A stretch of 64,000 nucleotides of DNA from JBEHWX01 sp048498995 (GCA_048498995.1 JBEHWX010000023.1:1-64000); one strand, 5' to 3'; positions 26,705-35,810 are shown, numbered from the stretch's first letter. Notes: generated by a model from the sequence alone, not told the origin. Numbers and translations: made by a program.

Positions 26705-28337
26705 CCAGCATCTCCGCGTGTCCGGCGAGGAGAGCGCTGAACACCGCGGTGAGCGTTTCGACCGGATCGCTCCCCGCGCCGCTCGCGCGCCAGGCAACGA
26801 AGCCATCCGGCCGCACCAGCAGTGCCCCCTCCGCGCCGATGCCGGCGCTCCGCCTCCAGCTCCCATCCTCCCGCGGCTCCCCGGCTCCTCCCACGCAATA
26901 CGCCGCGATGTCGATCCCGACGCGGTCGGCGGCAACGCGGGCCGCGTCGCGCCAGGCATCGCCCCGCTCCCCGGCCAGCAGCACGAAGCTCAGACCGAAG
27001 AGGTCGAGCGTCGAGATCCGCTCCCCGTCGAGCTCGAGCCACGCATGCGGCGCCCGCGTGCCGGGGCTGCCGTCGGGATCGCTCTGGTCGAGCCGCGGAG
27101 CCCCCGACTCCTCGATGATTCCGGACGACGCGTACCGGTAGTGGAAGCCGCCGAGCATCCCGGAGCGGGATTTCATCGTGGCCGCGACGCTGTCGACATC
27201 CATGATGCCGCGCCGGTCGGTGAGCGCGGCGGAATACTCCGCGGCGTCGCGCGCGATCGGCCGGCGCTCCTCGCCGTAGGTATCGAGCAGCGAGGGATCG
27301 GCTTCTCCCCAGAGCACCATGGCGAGCTTCCAGGCCAGGTTGTGCGCGTCCTGCACGCCGGTGTTGGCGCCGAGCGCGCCCCAGGGGGGGATCACGTGCG
27401 CGGCGTCGCCGGCCAGGAACACCCGTCCCTGGCGGTACCGGTCGGCCACGCGCGCGGCCGATTCCCACGGCAGCACGCTCTCGATCGTGACCTCCAGCTC
27501 CGGAAGCCCGAGCGCGTCGCGGACGATCTCGACGCACCGCTCCGGCGGGAAGTCCTTCGGACGCTCCCCGGCGGCGTGGTCGTACGCGTAGTGGAACACC
27601 CAGCGGTCGCGGTTGTCGACGGTGACGAACAGGCCGTCCATGTCGGGGCGCTCGATGCGGCAGAGGCTGAACTCGCGGCCGCGCACCAGCTCGGCCATGT
27701 CGGCGCGGAAGAGGATGTTCAGCAGATACGCCAGCCCTCCGCGGCCGCTCATCGGGATGCCGAGCGCGCTCCGCGCGGCGCCGCGCGCGCCGTCGGCGGC
27801 GATCATGTAATCGGCGCGCACGCGGGTCTCCGTGCCGGCGGCGACGTCGACGAGCGTGGCGGTCACGCCGGCCCCATCCTGCGTGAAGGAGGAGAGGAGC
27901 GTGCCGAAGCGGATATCGCCGCCACGCTCCCGCGCGGCCTCGAGCAGCACCGGCTCCAGCAGATCCTGCGTGCAGCGGCAGCCGGTGGTCGGGCTGGCCT
28001 CGTGCGATGGGAATTGGGGAGCGTCGCCGCCGTTGCGGGCCGGCGCGGAGGCCAGGCCGCCGAGAAGGCTCGTGCCCCGGAGGACGCCGAATGCCGGGGC
28101 GAGCGCGGCACCCGCGTCGCGGATCGCCTGCTCCAGCCCGAGCTCCCGGAAGAGCTCCATGGTGCGGGCGCTCACCGCCCTGGCGCGGGGATGAATCGAG
28201 GGGGCCTCATGCCGCTCCACCAGGAGCGGCGTGATGCCGTGTCGCTCGAGGAAGAGCGCCGCCGACAGGCCGACGATCCCTCCGCCGAGGATCAGCACCG
28301 GAACGTGATGATCGGAAGTGTTGACTGTTGAGCTCAT
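26694..28337 (-). CDS. FAD-dependent aromatic monooxygenase
   Basis: The product has 547 residues from the ATG at 28337 (MSSTVNTSDHHVPVLILGGG). It is a PheA/TfdB, class-A flavoprotein hydroxylase. Visible motifs are the FAD-binding LGGGIVGLSAALFLERHG (GxGxxG at 18-23), the DG motif MIAADGARGAARSALGI, and the second FAD motif FLAGDAAHVIPPWGALGAN with GVQDAHNLAWKL. A C-terminal thioredoxin-like domain (about 420-547) is typical of polyketide and resorcinol hydroxylases. It should use NAD(P)H and O2 to hydroxylate an aromatic or polyketide substrate. No biosynthetic cluster is adjacent, so the substrate is unknown. Confidence 0.93.
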   Translation of the reverse strand: MSSTVNTSDHHVPVLILGGGIVGLSAALFLERHGITPLLVERHEAPSIHPRARAVSARTMELFRELGLEQAIRDAGAALAPAFGVLRGTSLLGGLASAPARNGGDAPQFPSHEASPTTGCRCTQDLLEPVLLEAARERGGDIRFGTLLSSFTQDGAGVTATLVDVAAGTETRVRADYMIAADGARGAARSALGIPMSGRGGLAYLLNILFRADMAELVRGREFSLCRIERPDMDGLFVTVDNRDRWVFHYAYDHAAGERPKDFPPERCVEIVRDALGLPELEVTIESVLPWESAARVADRYRQGRVFLAGDAAHVIPPWGALGANTGVQDAHNLAWKLAMVLWGEADPSLLDTYGEERRPIARDAAEYSAALTDRRGIMDVDSVAATMKSRSGMLGGFHYRYASSGIIEESGAPRLDQSDPDGSPGTRAPHAWLELDGERISTLDLFGLSFVLLAGERGDAWRDAARVAADRVGIDIAAYCVGGAGEPREDGSWRRSAGIGAEGALLVRPDGFVAWRASGAGSDPVETLTAVFSALLAGHAEMLAAA

Positions 28338-28462
28338 GGTCGTCTGCTCATTGCGAAACTGATGGTGCACGATCCTGAATCCTTCCTCGCGGCGCGCCGG
28401 AGCATCCTCGCCGGAAGCTCTCCCGGCGCGCCGCTGCTGGTCTCCTCTCGGGGTCGCGAGCC

Positions 28463-28918
28463 TCACGCCCGGCCTCCCCCCGGCGGTGGAGGCGGCGCCT
28501 GCGGCGGTGCCTGCGGCGGCACCGGAGGCACCACCGGCGGCGGCGTCATCACATCCCCGCCTCCCATCATTTCATCGTCGAGATTCATATCCCAGCGCCG
28601 CTTCCAGGTGCGGCGGAGGTTGTCGCGCTGCTCGGGGGTCATGTGCTCCCAGCGCTCGCGAAGGTGATGCAGCACCTCCTCCTTGCGCCGGTTGCGGCGC
28701 TCGCGCCGTCCGCCGCCGCCGGGCCCGAAGCCGCCGAGCAGAAGACGTGAGAGGAGGAACAGCCCCAGCGCCTGCCAGAAGGTGATCTCCGGCAGCCTGA
28801 AGATCACCGGCATCAGCGCGTTCCAGAGGAGCATGATGATGAAGCCGAAGGCGGCCACCGCCGCGAGGATCAGCAGCGGTATGTAGGGACGCTTGCGAAA
28901 TGCCGAATACTTGTCCAT
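28463..28918 (-). CDS. Two-helix membrane protein next to the ECF sigma factor
   Basis: The product has 151 residues. Two membrane segments (PYIPLLILAAVAAFGFIIML and ITFWQALGLFLLSRLLLGGF) are followed by a basic, Gly-rich stretch, a charged helix (HHLRERWEHMTPEQRDNLRR) and a Pro-rich end. Similar proteins follow ECF sigma genes in Bacteroidota and may act as modulators, but this is not proven; it lacks the HxxxCxxC of zinc anti-sigma factors. It starts 12 bp after the sigma gene stop, so they are co-transcribed. Confidence 0.83.
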   Translation of the reverse strand: MDKYSAFRKRPYIPLLILAAVAAFGFIIMLLWNALMPVIFRLPEITFWQALGLFLLSRLLLGGFGPGGGGRRERRNRRKEEVLHHLRERWEHMTPEQRDNLRRTWKRRWDMNLDDEMMGGGDVMTPPPVVPPVPPQAPPQAPPPPPGGGRA

Positions 28919-28930
28919 GGTTCTATCGCG

Positions 28931-29485
28931 TTAGGTATTGAGAAGTTCGGTTCGAAGAACATCGAGTCGTCGTCGCAGATGAATCACCGCGTAGCGCTTG
29001 CGCGAGATCAGCGTCGGCACGCCGGTGCCGGTGATCTCGGCGATCTCGTTGAAGCTGAGCCCCTCGATCTCGTGCATCACGAAGACATCCTTCTGCGCCT
29101 TCGGAAGCTCGTCGAGCGCGTCCTCGATCGTCTTCCAGAAGAGCGTTCTCAGGTAGGCCCGCTCCGGCGTGTCGTCGTCGTTGCCCAGGTACTGATCCAG
29201 GTCCAGCCCGACGCCATCCTCGTCGGCGCCGCCGAGATCGTCCAGGCGCGTCTCCCGCTTCTTCCGGTAGCGATCGGTGATCTTGTTGCGCGCCACCGTG
29301 AAGAGCCAGGAGGTGAGCTGATCGGCCGGCCGCGGCGAGAGGACGTTCTCGGTCAGGTGGAAGAAGACATCCTGGAGGATATCCTCGGCGTCCTCTTCGC
29401 TGGTGACGCGCGAGCGGATGAATCCCATCAGCCGTTTGCCGTGCGATGCGACGATCTCCGTGATATGCCTGTGCGCTGGCTGCAT
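28931..29485 (-). CDS. ECF-type RNA polymerase sigma factor
   Basis: The product has 184 residues. Region 2 is visible as ILQDVFFHLTENV and LTSWLFTVARNKITDRYRKK. Region 4 is DALDELPKAQKDVFVMHEIE, GLSFNEIAEITGTGVPTLIS and RKRYAVIHLRRRL. It should direct RNA polymerase to a dedicated promoter set. No classical anti-sigma gene is adjacent; the membrane protein immediately downstream is the obvious candidate partner. An acidic linker between the two regions (DEDGVGLDLDQYLGNDDD) is longer than usual. Confidence 0.94.
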   Translation of the reverse strand: MQPAHRHITEIVASHGKRLMGFIRSRVTSEEDAEDILQDVFFHLTENVLSPRPADQLTSWLFTVARNKITDRYRKKRETRLDDLGGADEDGVGLDLDQYLGNDDDTPERAYLRTLFWKTIEDALDELPKAQKDVFVMHEIEGLSFNEIAEITGTGVPTLISRKRYAVIHLRRRLDVLRTELLNT

Positions 29486-29574
29486 GCCGGATGCGTTGGT
29501 TCTTCCCTTCTTCGTGTCGAGCTCGGCCGGTTTTTCCGGATCCCGCGGACCCGGAGCATCGCGTGGTCATGGCC

Positions 29575-30321
29575 TCAGATCTGAATCTTCCTGAACAGAT
29601 AGCTGCCGAGCGCGAACACCGCGATCGAGACGCTTCCGAGCACGAGATAATCGGTCGGCACGCCGAAGTGGCTGGCCGATATCAGCGCCGCGCGCATGCC
29701 GTCGATGCCGTAGGCCAGGGGGTTGATGGTGGTGACCACCTTCAGTCCGGCCGGGAGTCCGTCCAGCGGGAAGAGCGCGCCGGAGAGGAAGAACAGGGGC
29801 ATGATGATGAAGTTCATCGTCAGCTGAAATCCCTGGATGTCGTTGACTTTCGCGCCGATGGCGGTGCCGAGCGCGGTGAAGAAGAGCGCGATCAGGAACG
29901 CGAACAGCAGTGCCGAGGGGAGCATCAGCAGGCTGGCCGGACGGAAGCCGACCAGAAGCGTCAGCAAAAAGGCCATGATCCCCTGGAGGCTCGCCACGGT
30001 GGCGCCGCCGAGCGTGCGGCCGAGCATGATCTTCCATCGCGGCACCGGGGCCACGAGCGTCTCCTTCAGGAACCCGATCTGCTTGTCCCAGATCAGCTCC
30101 GCGCCGGTGAAGGCGGCGGTGAAGAGGATGCTCTGCGCGATGATGCCGGAGGCGAGGAACTGGATATAGTCGCCGTGGCCGGCGCGCTGGAACACCGGCC
30201 CGAACCCGAAGCCGAAGGCCACGAGAAACAGGAGCGGCTGGGCAAGCTGCGCCACCACGCGCGCCTTCGAACGGCTGTACTTCTTCAACTGGCGGAGCCA
30301 GAGTATGTAGATAGTGCTCAT
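29575..30321 (-). CDS. ABC-2 type transporter permease
   Basis: This 248-residue membrane protein has about six hydrophobic helices and belongs to the ABC-2 (DrrB/NodJ-like) family. The signature region near the middle, LFFLSGALFPLDGLPAGLKV with NPLAYGIDGMRA, is typical. Together with the ATPase encoded 37 bp upstream it should form a half-size exporter of drugs, polysaccharide or lipid-linked substrates. No neighbouring gene reveals the substrate. The start at 30321 (MSTIYILWLRQLKKYSRSKA) gives the usual cytosolic N-terminal helix. Confidence 0.94.
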   Translation of the reverse strand: MSTIYILWLRQLKKYSRSKARVVAQLAQPLLFLVAFGFGFGPVFQRAGHGDYIQFLASGIIAQSILFTAAFTGAELIWDKQIGFLKETLVAPVPRWKIMLGRTLGGATVASLQGIMAFLLTLLVGFRPASLLMLPSALLFAFLIALFFTALGTAIGAKVNDIQGFQLTMNFIIMPLFFLSGALFPLDGLPAGLKVVTTINPLAYGIDGMRAALISASHFGVPTDYLVLGSVSIAVFALGSYLFRKIQI

Positions 30322-30358
30322 CGATCCCGTCGTTTGATGTGGATGTCGTTGTCGGCGC

Positions 30359-31156
30359 TCACTTCCTGCCTCTGAACGCGCGTCCCATGGCGCGCATCTG
30401 CTCGGCCGAGGATGCTTCCTCCTCGCGGATCTCGAAGCCGGTGAGGGCCAGGAACGCCCCTTCCAGCGAGTCGGTGGAGGTCTGTTCCTTCAGCTCCGAC
30501 GCGGTTCCGCGGGCGATGATCTTGCCGTGGTCGATCACGGCGATCCGCTGCGCCATCCGCTCGGCCTCCTCCATGTAGTGCGTGGTGAAGAAGACCGTCA
30601 TCCCCTCCTTCCTGTTGATCTCCTGGATGTAGTTCCACATGTGATTGCGGGTCTGCGGATCCAGGCCGAGCGTCGGCTCGTCCAGGAAGAGGATATCGGG
30701 GTGATGCAGCAGGCCGCGCGCGATCTCCAGGCGGCGCTTCATGCCGCCGGAGAAGGTCTTGGTCTGATCATCCTTCCGGTCCCAGAGGTCGACCAGCTTC
30801 AGCAGCGTCTCGGTCCGCTGACGACGGGTGGATTTCGGGACGGCGTAGAGCACGCCGTGGAGCTCCATGTTTTCGGAGGCGGTGAGATCGTCGTCCAGGC
30901 TCGGGTCCTGGAAGACGATGCCGAAGGAGCGGCGGACCGCGTCGGGATCGCGAGCGGGATCGTGGCCGTTGACACGCACATCTCCCTCGGTCGGGGGGAG
31001 AATGGTGGTGAGGATCTTGATCGTCGTGGACTTGCCGGCGCCGTTGGGGCCGAGGAAGGCGAAGATCTCTCCTTTCTTCACCTCGAAGGAGATATGGTCC
31101 ACGGCGGTGAGGCCGTTGAAGCGTTTGGTCAGATCGCGTACTTCGATGATGTTCAT
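30359..31156 (-). CDS. ABC transporter ATP-binding protein
   Basis: The product has 265 residues from the ATG at 31156 (MNIIEVRDLTKRFNGLTAVD); a start at 31186 is also possible. Walker A is GPNGAGKST, the Q-loop follows at VFQDPSLDDDLTASENM, the signature is TFSGGMKRRLE, Walker B is ILFLDEPTLGLD, and the switch His is in FTTHYMEEAE. It is the DrrA/NodI-like ATPase of the ABC-2 exporter whose permease follows. The C-terminal 40 residues after LKEQTSTDSLEGAFLALTG are the usual DrrA-type extension. Confidence 0.95.
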   Translation of the reverse strand: MNIIEVRDLTKRFNGLTAVDHISFEVKKGEIFAFLGPNGAGKSTTIKILTTILPPTEGDVRVNGHDPARDPDAVRRSFGIVFQDPSLDDDLTASENMELHGVLYAVPKSTRRQRTETLLKLVDLWDRKDDQTKTFSGGMKRRLEIARGLLHHPDILFLDEPTLGLDPQTRNHMWNYIQEINRKEGMTVFFTTHYMEEAERMAQRIAVIDHGKIIARGTASELKEQTSTDSLEGAFLALTGFEIREEEASSAEQMRAMGRAFRGRK

Positions 31157-31511
31157 GCCGCGTGCTTGTTCACGATTGGTTCGCATGCCGGAGGCTCCGG
31201 CCGGGGCGGCGTCCTGATCGCATCCATCCTCCCGACGTGGCTCCTGGAGGGGACCATCGGAGAGGCTCGGGCACCGGATGCGCGGCGCGTACCGGATAGA
31301 ACGAACGAGGCGTGGGAATGTGCGAAGGTGGGGGGAGTAGGGAAAGCGCGGGAGAAGACAGCACGATTCCGATGGGCGCGCGGCCGCCGCTGGGCATGCC
31401 GGGCCGGCACATTCAGCAAGCCATGCACAGCGATTCAAGCTGAAAGAAGGTATCTTGGCCCCTTCTGGAATGGATCCAGTCCTCACTGCTCGAACATGCG
31501 CTAACCGACTC
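31157..31511. other. Divergent gap between the ABC exporter and the ATPase-PIN pair
   Basis: No gene is visible. It should hold promoters for the exporter (minus) and for the ATPase-PIN pair (plus). agaaggtatcttggccccttct at 31444-31465 is a weak inverted arrangement; I would not call it an operator. Confidence 0.45.
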
Positions 31512-32876
31512 ATGATCACAGCACTGGAGCTTTCGAACTTCAAGTCGTGGCGGAACACCGGAACGATACGTCTGGGGAAGCTCACCGGCTTCTTCGGCAC
31601 GAACTCATCCGGCAAAACGAGCCTGCTGCAGTTCCTGCTCATGCTGAAACAGACGGTCGAGACTCCCGACCGATCCCGCATCCTTCATACCGGCAACGAG
31701 CATACGGCTGTCGACCTCGGCACGTTCTACGACATTCTCCATGGGCACAAGCAACCGGGAACGATCGAGTTTCGGGTCGCCTGGCATCAGGGCCGACCAC
31801 TCGTGATTCGGAATCCGCAGGGAGAGGGCCCGAATGAGCTCGTCGGCTCCTACAACGACATGGAGCTGCGCGCGGCCATCGAATGGCAGGACAATAGGAT
31901 CAGCGTACAGTCATTCAAATACCATCTTGACCAGCTCCAATTCGGGATGGAGCGGCAGCCGGACGGCAAATACACGTTGATCCACGACGGCTATCCGGCC
32001 AAGCGGGCCATTGGGCGCGGCTGGCCATTACCCGATCCCGTCAAATCGTATGGTTTTCCGGATCAGGCCCTCGCGTACTATCAGAACGTGGGGTTTCTCC
32101 CCGACTTAGTTCTAGCGTTCGAGGAGCAGTTCGGAAGCATCCACTATCTCGGCCCGTTACGTGAATACCCGAACCGTTCGTATGCGTGGGCTGGAGAGCG
32201 TCCGACCGGCGTCGGAAGCCGAGGCGAGCAGGCGGTTCCGGCCTTGCTGGCGTCGAGGGAGCAGGGGAAGACGATTCAGCCTGGTGGAAAGAAAGGGACC
32301 CGCAAGAAATCGCTCGAGGAATATGTGGCCGATTGGCTGCAGCGGCTCAATATCATTCACGACTTCAAGCTCCAACAGATCACGGAGCACAGAAAGGAGT
32401 ATGAAGTCCGGGTAAAGACCAAGCCCAATGCTCCGGAAGTACTGATCACCGATGTCGGGTTCGGCGTGTCGCAGGTGTTGCCGGTCGTGGTTCTCTGCTT
32501 CTATGCTCCCGAGGGATCGACGATCATCCTCGAACAGCCGGAGATCCATCTGCATCCGGCAGTGCAGGCCGGGCTGGCCGATCTGTTCATCGATGCCATC
32601 AAGGCCCGGAATGTTCAGATCATCCTCGAAAGTCACAGCGAGCATCTGCTCCGACGGCTGCAGCGCAGGATCGCCGAGGAAGAGATCGACGCCGATGATA
32701 TCACGCTCTACTTCGCGGAGGCGGAGGATGGGCACTCCACGTTATCCAAATTGGACGTCGACGATTTCGGCAACATCCGCAACTGGCCGGCGAACTTCTT
32801 CGGTGATGCAATGGGAGATCTCGTGGCCATGACCGAGGCGGCTATGAGGCGCACGGAGAATAGTGAGCATGAATGA
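31512..32876 (+). CDS. AAA (OLD/SMC-like) ATPase, DUF3696 type
   Basis: The product has 454 residues from the ATG at 31512 (MITALELSNFKSWRNTGTIR). The ABC-like ATPase has Walker A GTNSSGKT (29-36), a mid-protein GFGVSQVLPVVVLCFYAPEG signature-like stretch, Walker B ILEQPEIHLHP (Glu341), and an ILESHSEHLLRRLQRR switch. The C-terminus (LDVDDFGNIRNWPANFF) matches DUF3696. No TOPRIM nuclease domain follows, unlike OLD; the nuclease is instead the PIN gene that overlaps the 3' end by eight bases. GC is visibly lower than in neighbours and TTA codons occur, which suggests transfer. A sensor or motor role in a defence module is inferred. Confidence 0.9.
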   Translation: MITALELSNFKSWRNTGTIRLGKLTGFFGTNSSGKTSLLQFLLMLKQTVETPDRSRILHTGNEHTAVDLGTFYDILHGHKQPGTIEFRVAWHQGRPLVIRNPQGEGPNELVGSYNDMELRAAIEWQDNRISVQSFKYHLDQLQFGMERQPDGKYTLIHDGYPAKRAIGRGWPLPDPVKSYGFPDQALAYYQNVGFLPDLVLAFEEQFGSIHYLGPLREYPNRSYAWAGERPTGVGSRGEQAVPALLASREQGKTIQPGGKKGTRKKSLEEYVADWLQRLNIIHDFKLQQITEHRKEYEVRVKTKPNAPEVLITDVGFGVSQVLPVVVLCFYAPEGSTIILEQPEIHLHPAVQAGLADLFIDAIKARNVQIILESHSEHLLRRLQRRIAEEEIDADDITLYFAEAEDGHSTLSKLDVDDFGNIRNWPANFFGDAMGDLVAMTEAAMRRTENSEHE

Positions 32877-33348
32877 GGCGATGGTGATCGATACGAACGT
32901 ACTCGCTGTTGCCAATGGTACTGCGGAGCATGCCTCGCTCACTTGCGTTACCCGATGTGCCAATGCGCTCCAACGAGTCATGGAAAATGGGCAAGTCGTC
33001 ATAGACGCCCGGTGGGAGATCCTCAGAGAGTATTTGAACAATGTCTGTACAAACGGCCAGCCGACAACGGGACAGGAGTTTATGAGGTGGTTGCTAACGA
33101 ATCGCCAAAACGCGGAACATTGCACTCAGGTTCGTGTCACTTCGCACCCGTCTCGTGGATATATCGAGTTCCCGGATGATCGGGCGCTCGAGAAATTCGA
33201 TCGCTCGGACCGCAAGTTCGTCGCGGTCGCCATTGCCCACGGCGGCCGTCCACCGATTCTCAACGCCGTGGATTCCGACTGGGCGGACTTCAGCACGGAG
33301 CTGCATCGGCATGGCGTCCGCGTGACGCAGCTCTGCGAAGGGGCCTGA
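32869..33348 (+). CDS. PIN-domain nuclease coupled to the ATPase
   Basis: The product has 159 residues from the ATG at 32869; GGAG lies ten bases before it. A GTG at 32863 is possible. The PIN fold keeps its acidic set: Asp8 (MVIDTNVL), Glu50 (ARWEILREYL), Asp111/Asp114 (FDRSDRKFVAVA) and Asp135/Asp137 (NAVDSDWADF), so metal-dependent RNase activity is likely. The start lies inside the end of the ATPase gene, implying translational coupling and a fixed protein ratio. The base composition is low-GC like the ATPase. It could alternatively be a toxin of an unusual toxin-antitoxin pair. Confidence 0.82.
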   Translation: MNEAMVIDTNVLAVANGTAEHASLTCVTRCANALQRVMENGQVVIDARWEILREYLNNVCTNGQPTTGQEFMRWLLTNRQNAEHCTQVRVTSHPSRGYIEFPDDRALEKFDRSDRKFVAVAIAHGGRPPILNAVDSDWADFSTELHRHGVRVTQLCEGA

Positions 33349-33389
33349 CGCACACATCTTCCCATCTCCAAGAAACAGGTAGGATCTCC

Positions 33390-34112
33390 ATGAAGCTTTT
33401 CATCGCCGTGTCGTGCGCGGTGCTCCTGGCGCTTCCGGTTGTCGCGCAGACAACCTCCTCCACGAAGATGGCCGAGACATTCGAGCAGCTCCAGCAGGCG
33501 ACGACTCAGGACGAGGCCCTGCCGCTCCTGGCATACATCGTCAAGAGCTCAACGGAGGCGCCGTTGGTACTGCTCTTCTCCAGCGCGGCGCAGGCGATGA
33601 AGTACAATCAGATCGAGGACGCGGCCTTTCTGTTCTACGTCGCGCAGCTCCGCATGCGGTATGATTTCGCGCTGTACAAGCCGACAGGATCTGGAGGCGA
33701 CAGTCCCCTGGTGATGTTCAACGCGCTCTTCGTCGGGATCGGATCAGCCATCAACCCGGCGATCATGCGGGAGCCGAAGATGTTCGACGCGGTGGTGAAG
33801 CGCGTCGAGTCGTGGGCCCCCGTGGTTCCGCCCGGTTACGACCCGGGATGGCCGTACACGCCGGGCAAGCCGGAGGAGGCGCAGGAAGCATTCACGACTC
33901 ACCTCGCCAGCTTCCGTCAGCAGATGGGGGGATTCTCCACGCTCCTCAACGATCCGGAGTACTTCGCCGCCTTCATGGTCGTGCAGGACGCGATGTCTTC
34001 CATGGAGGAGCCGGACGCGCAGCACCTCAAGGCGAAGAAGGCCGCCGAGGCGACGATGCTGGAGATCGAGCGGACGCGCGGAATTCAGGGACTGTATTAC
34101 AGGAAGCCGTAA
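33390..34112 (+). CDS. Secreted protein of unknown function
   Basis: The product has 240 residues. A clear signal peptide MKLFIAVSCAVLLALPVVAQ ends near Ala-Gln. The mature protein is helical (TFEQLQQATTQDEALPLLAY, SAAQAMKYNQIEDAAFLFYV) with a Pro-rich middle (WAPVVPPGYDPGWPYTPGKP). There are no Cys residues in the mature part. It is probably periplasmic or extracellular, and I do not recognise the family. It follows the PIN gene by 41 bp on the same strand, so it may share its transcript, but its GC content is like the rest of the chromosome and a link is not shown. Confidence 0.78.
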   Translation: MKLFIAVSCAVLLALPVVAQTTSSTKMAETFEQLQQATTQDEALPLLAYIVKSSTEAPLVLLFSSAAQAMKYNQIEDAAFLFYVAQLRMRYDFALYKPTGSGGDSPLVMFNALFVGIGSAINPAIMREPKMFDAVVKRVESWAPVVPPGYDPGWPYTPGKPEEAQEAFTTHLASFRQQMGGFSTLLNDPEYFAAFMVVQDAMSSMEEPDAQHLKAKKAAEATMLEIERTRGIQGLYYRKP

Positions 34113-34270
34113 GCGCCGCGCATCGGCGCCCGCACACTTCGGAAACCGCAATGCCGTGTCGCGCATATACGGCCCGCATGCTTCTCAGGATTCCGGGTAT
34201 CGAGCATCGCTGAACCGGCATCATCTTGAAGAGCCTGACCCAGCGGTATTCACGCACGACATAACACACC

Positions 34271-34304
34271 AGAACGGCCCGTCGATCGCTCGACGGGCCG
34301 TTCT
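34271..34304 (+). terminator. Hairpin terminator
   Basis: agaacggcccgtcga (34271-34285) pairs perfectly with tcgacgggccgttct (34290-34304), loop tcgc, followed by ggcttg. It lies between the convergent secreted-protein genes and may serve both strands. Confidence 0.85.
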
Positions 34305-34374
34305 GGCTTGTGGCTGCTGATATCGTGAGCCTTTCGTCGGAGGGGCTGATGATCGAGCCCCTGCCGACATGCTC

Positions 34375-35085
34375 CTATAGGGGTAAGCCGATGTACAACC
34401 CGGCCGACAGGTAGATCGAGGGGTCGTTCATGATAGTCCGGGTCCATGGCTTGACCACACGGACCTCCGCGATATAGCGACCGAACAGCATCTGAAGCCC
34501 GAGCGAGGTTTCGGAATGCCCCAGAGCAACGCCATCGACGATATAGACATCGGTGGCCTGTCTGGCGGTGACGACGAGATTGTCGTTTACCGGAAGGTGA
34601 ACCGCCGGATTGAACAGCCCGTGACAGCACCCGAACGCCCAGACGATATAGAAGAGCCCGTCGATGCCGTGATACCCCGAGACCAATCGACTCGAAACCG
34701 CCGCGGTCGCGAACAGTGCCGCGAACGCCGTGTTGAGCGACACCCTGGTGACGTCACCTCTCCTGTCCCGCACCGTCGCCGCTGTCGCCACGTAGAGGGA
34801 GACCCATCGCGAGAGAACGGCCGCGCCGCCGATCCGCGCGCCGGAGATGCCGGGACCGATGGTCTCGCCACCGAACAGGAACGAGTACGTTCCATCCCGG
34901 GCGTGACGATAGACATTGCCGGTCTGGATATCCGGCCGGCTCACCCGCGTGGTGTCGAAGGCTCCATCCCTCGGAGGGGCGTCGCGAGTCAGGGTGGTGT
35001 CTGGCGGACGGGGCGCGAGCGGCTCGGCGGCGATGGCGGGAATGCCGGCAAGGCAGAGGAGCAGAAGGTGGAATGCGAGCTTCAT
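34375..35085 (-). CDS. Exported protein, possibly membrane-associated
   Basis: The product has 236 residues from the ATG at 35085. The signal peptide MKLAFHLLLLCLAGIPAIAA is clear. A Pro/Thr/Arg-rich linker (about 21-60) precedes a region with several moderately hydrophobic segments (GPGISGARIGGAAVLSRWVS, LNTAFAALFATAAVSSRLVS, GLFYIVWAFGCCHGLFNPAV). It ends in a beta-like pattern (SIYLSAGLYIGLPL). It may be an outer-membrane beta-structure or a membrane-associated periplasmic protein; I do not recognise the family. Confidence 0.72.
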   Translation of the reverse strand: MKLAFHLLLLCLAGIPAIAAEPLAPRPPDTTLTRDAPPRDGAFDTTRVSRPDIQTGNVYRHARDGTYSFLFGGETIGPGISGARIGGAAVLSRWVSLYVATAATVRDRRGDVTRVSLNTAFAALFATAAVSSRLVSGYHGIDGLFYIVWAFGCCHGLFNPAVHLPVNDNLVVTARQATDVYIVDGVALGHSETSLGLQMLFGRYIAEVRVVKPWTRTIMNDPSIYLSAGLYIGLPL

Positions 35086-35810
35086 CGTTCGGGGGATCAT
35101 GCGTGGTTGGCCGGCCCGGGATCTCGGTGCCGCTTCGTGTCTTCGTCGGACACGCCCGCCGCGCCTCGATCATGCCCGGAATCTCCACGAGCCGCGATCG
35201 CGAGCCGTCGGGCGGAGCCGCGCGGCTCCCGTGGCCGCCCACCTTGAACACGCGAACAACGGGAAGTTCTCTCCTGGAACCGGAACGGACCACGCGCCGC
35301 TTCGCATCCGAAAACGGCCGGTCGTTACCGACGGACGGCGCCGTATCGGCGTCAAGCGTCGACTCCCCGGAGAAGAGTGACATAGGACGGATGATGCGTA
35401 TCCGGATACCATCCTCACCACCGGTTCGGCCAGGCCAATGGCGGTGAGGCACATTCATGGGATAATGGGAGTCGATGATGATGATGAAGGGAAGCGGACA
35501 GGCTTCGCGGTGGCGCCGAGCCCGACGCGCGACGTGGCGCACGTCGATCCGCCGGCGGCCGGCCAGGCGCGGCTATTCCCGGTGATCGGCTCGCTCCTCT
35601 CTTCGACGGACCACGCGGTGGGGGGTGTCGACATTCCATGCGACGCTCCGCCGTCCGGACGTGATCTCCCGCGGCTCATCTCCGAGGATGGCATGGGAGC
35701 AACGGAGGCGATCGTGATCCGGCGGCATTGCGACGGGAGCATCCCGGGGCCTCTGAATGCGAAAAGCCCGTCAATTGCTTGACGGGCTTTTCTGGCTTGG
35801 CTTCGAGCCT
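35086..35810. other. Gap between exported-protein gene and tRNA-Asn
   Basis: No supported gene in about 725 bp; open frames on both strands have no family signal or ribosome-binding site. It ends with the tRNA terminator at 35761. The stretch just past a tRNA 3' end is a usual place for element insertion, but no integrase or direct repeat of the tRNA end is visible. Confidence 0.5.
35761..35792 (-). terminator. Terminator of tRNA-Asn
   Basis: gaaaagcccgtcaa (35761-35774) pairs with ttgacgggcttttc (35779-35792), loop ttgc. On the minus strand it ends in ...GGGCTTTTC, a good rho-independent form, about 18 bp after the tRNA CCA end. Confidence 0.9.

Noticed and set aside
35086..35810. Integrated element at the tRNA-Asn 3' end
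   Set aside because: No integrase gene and no direct repeat of the tRNA end were seen.
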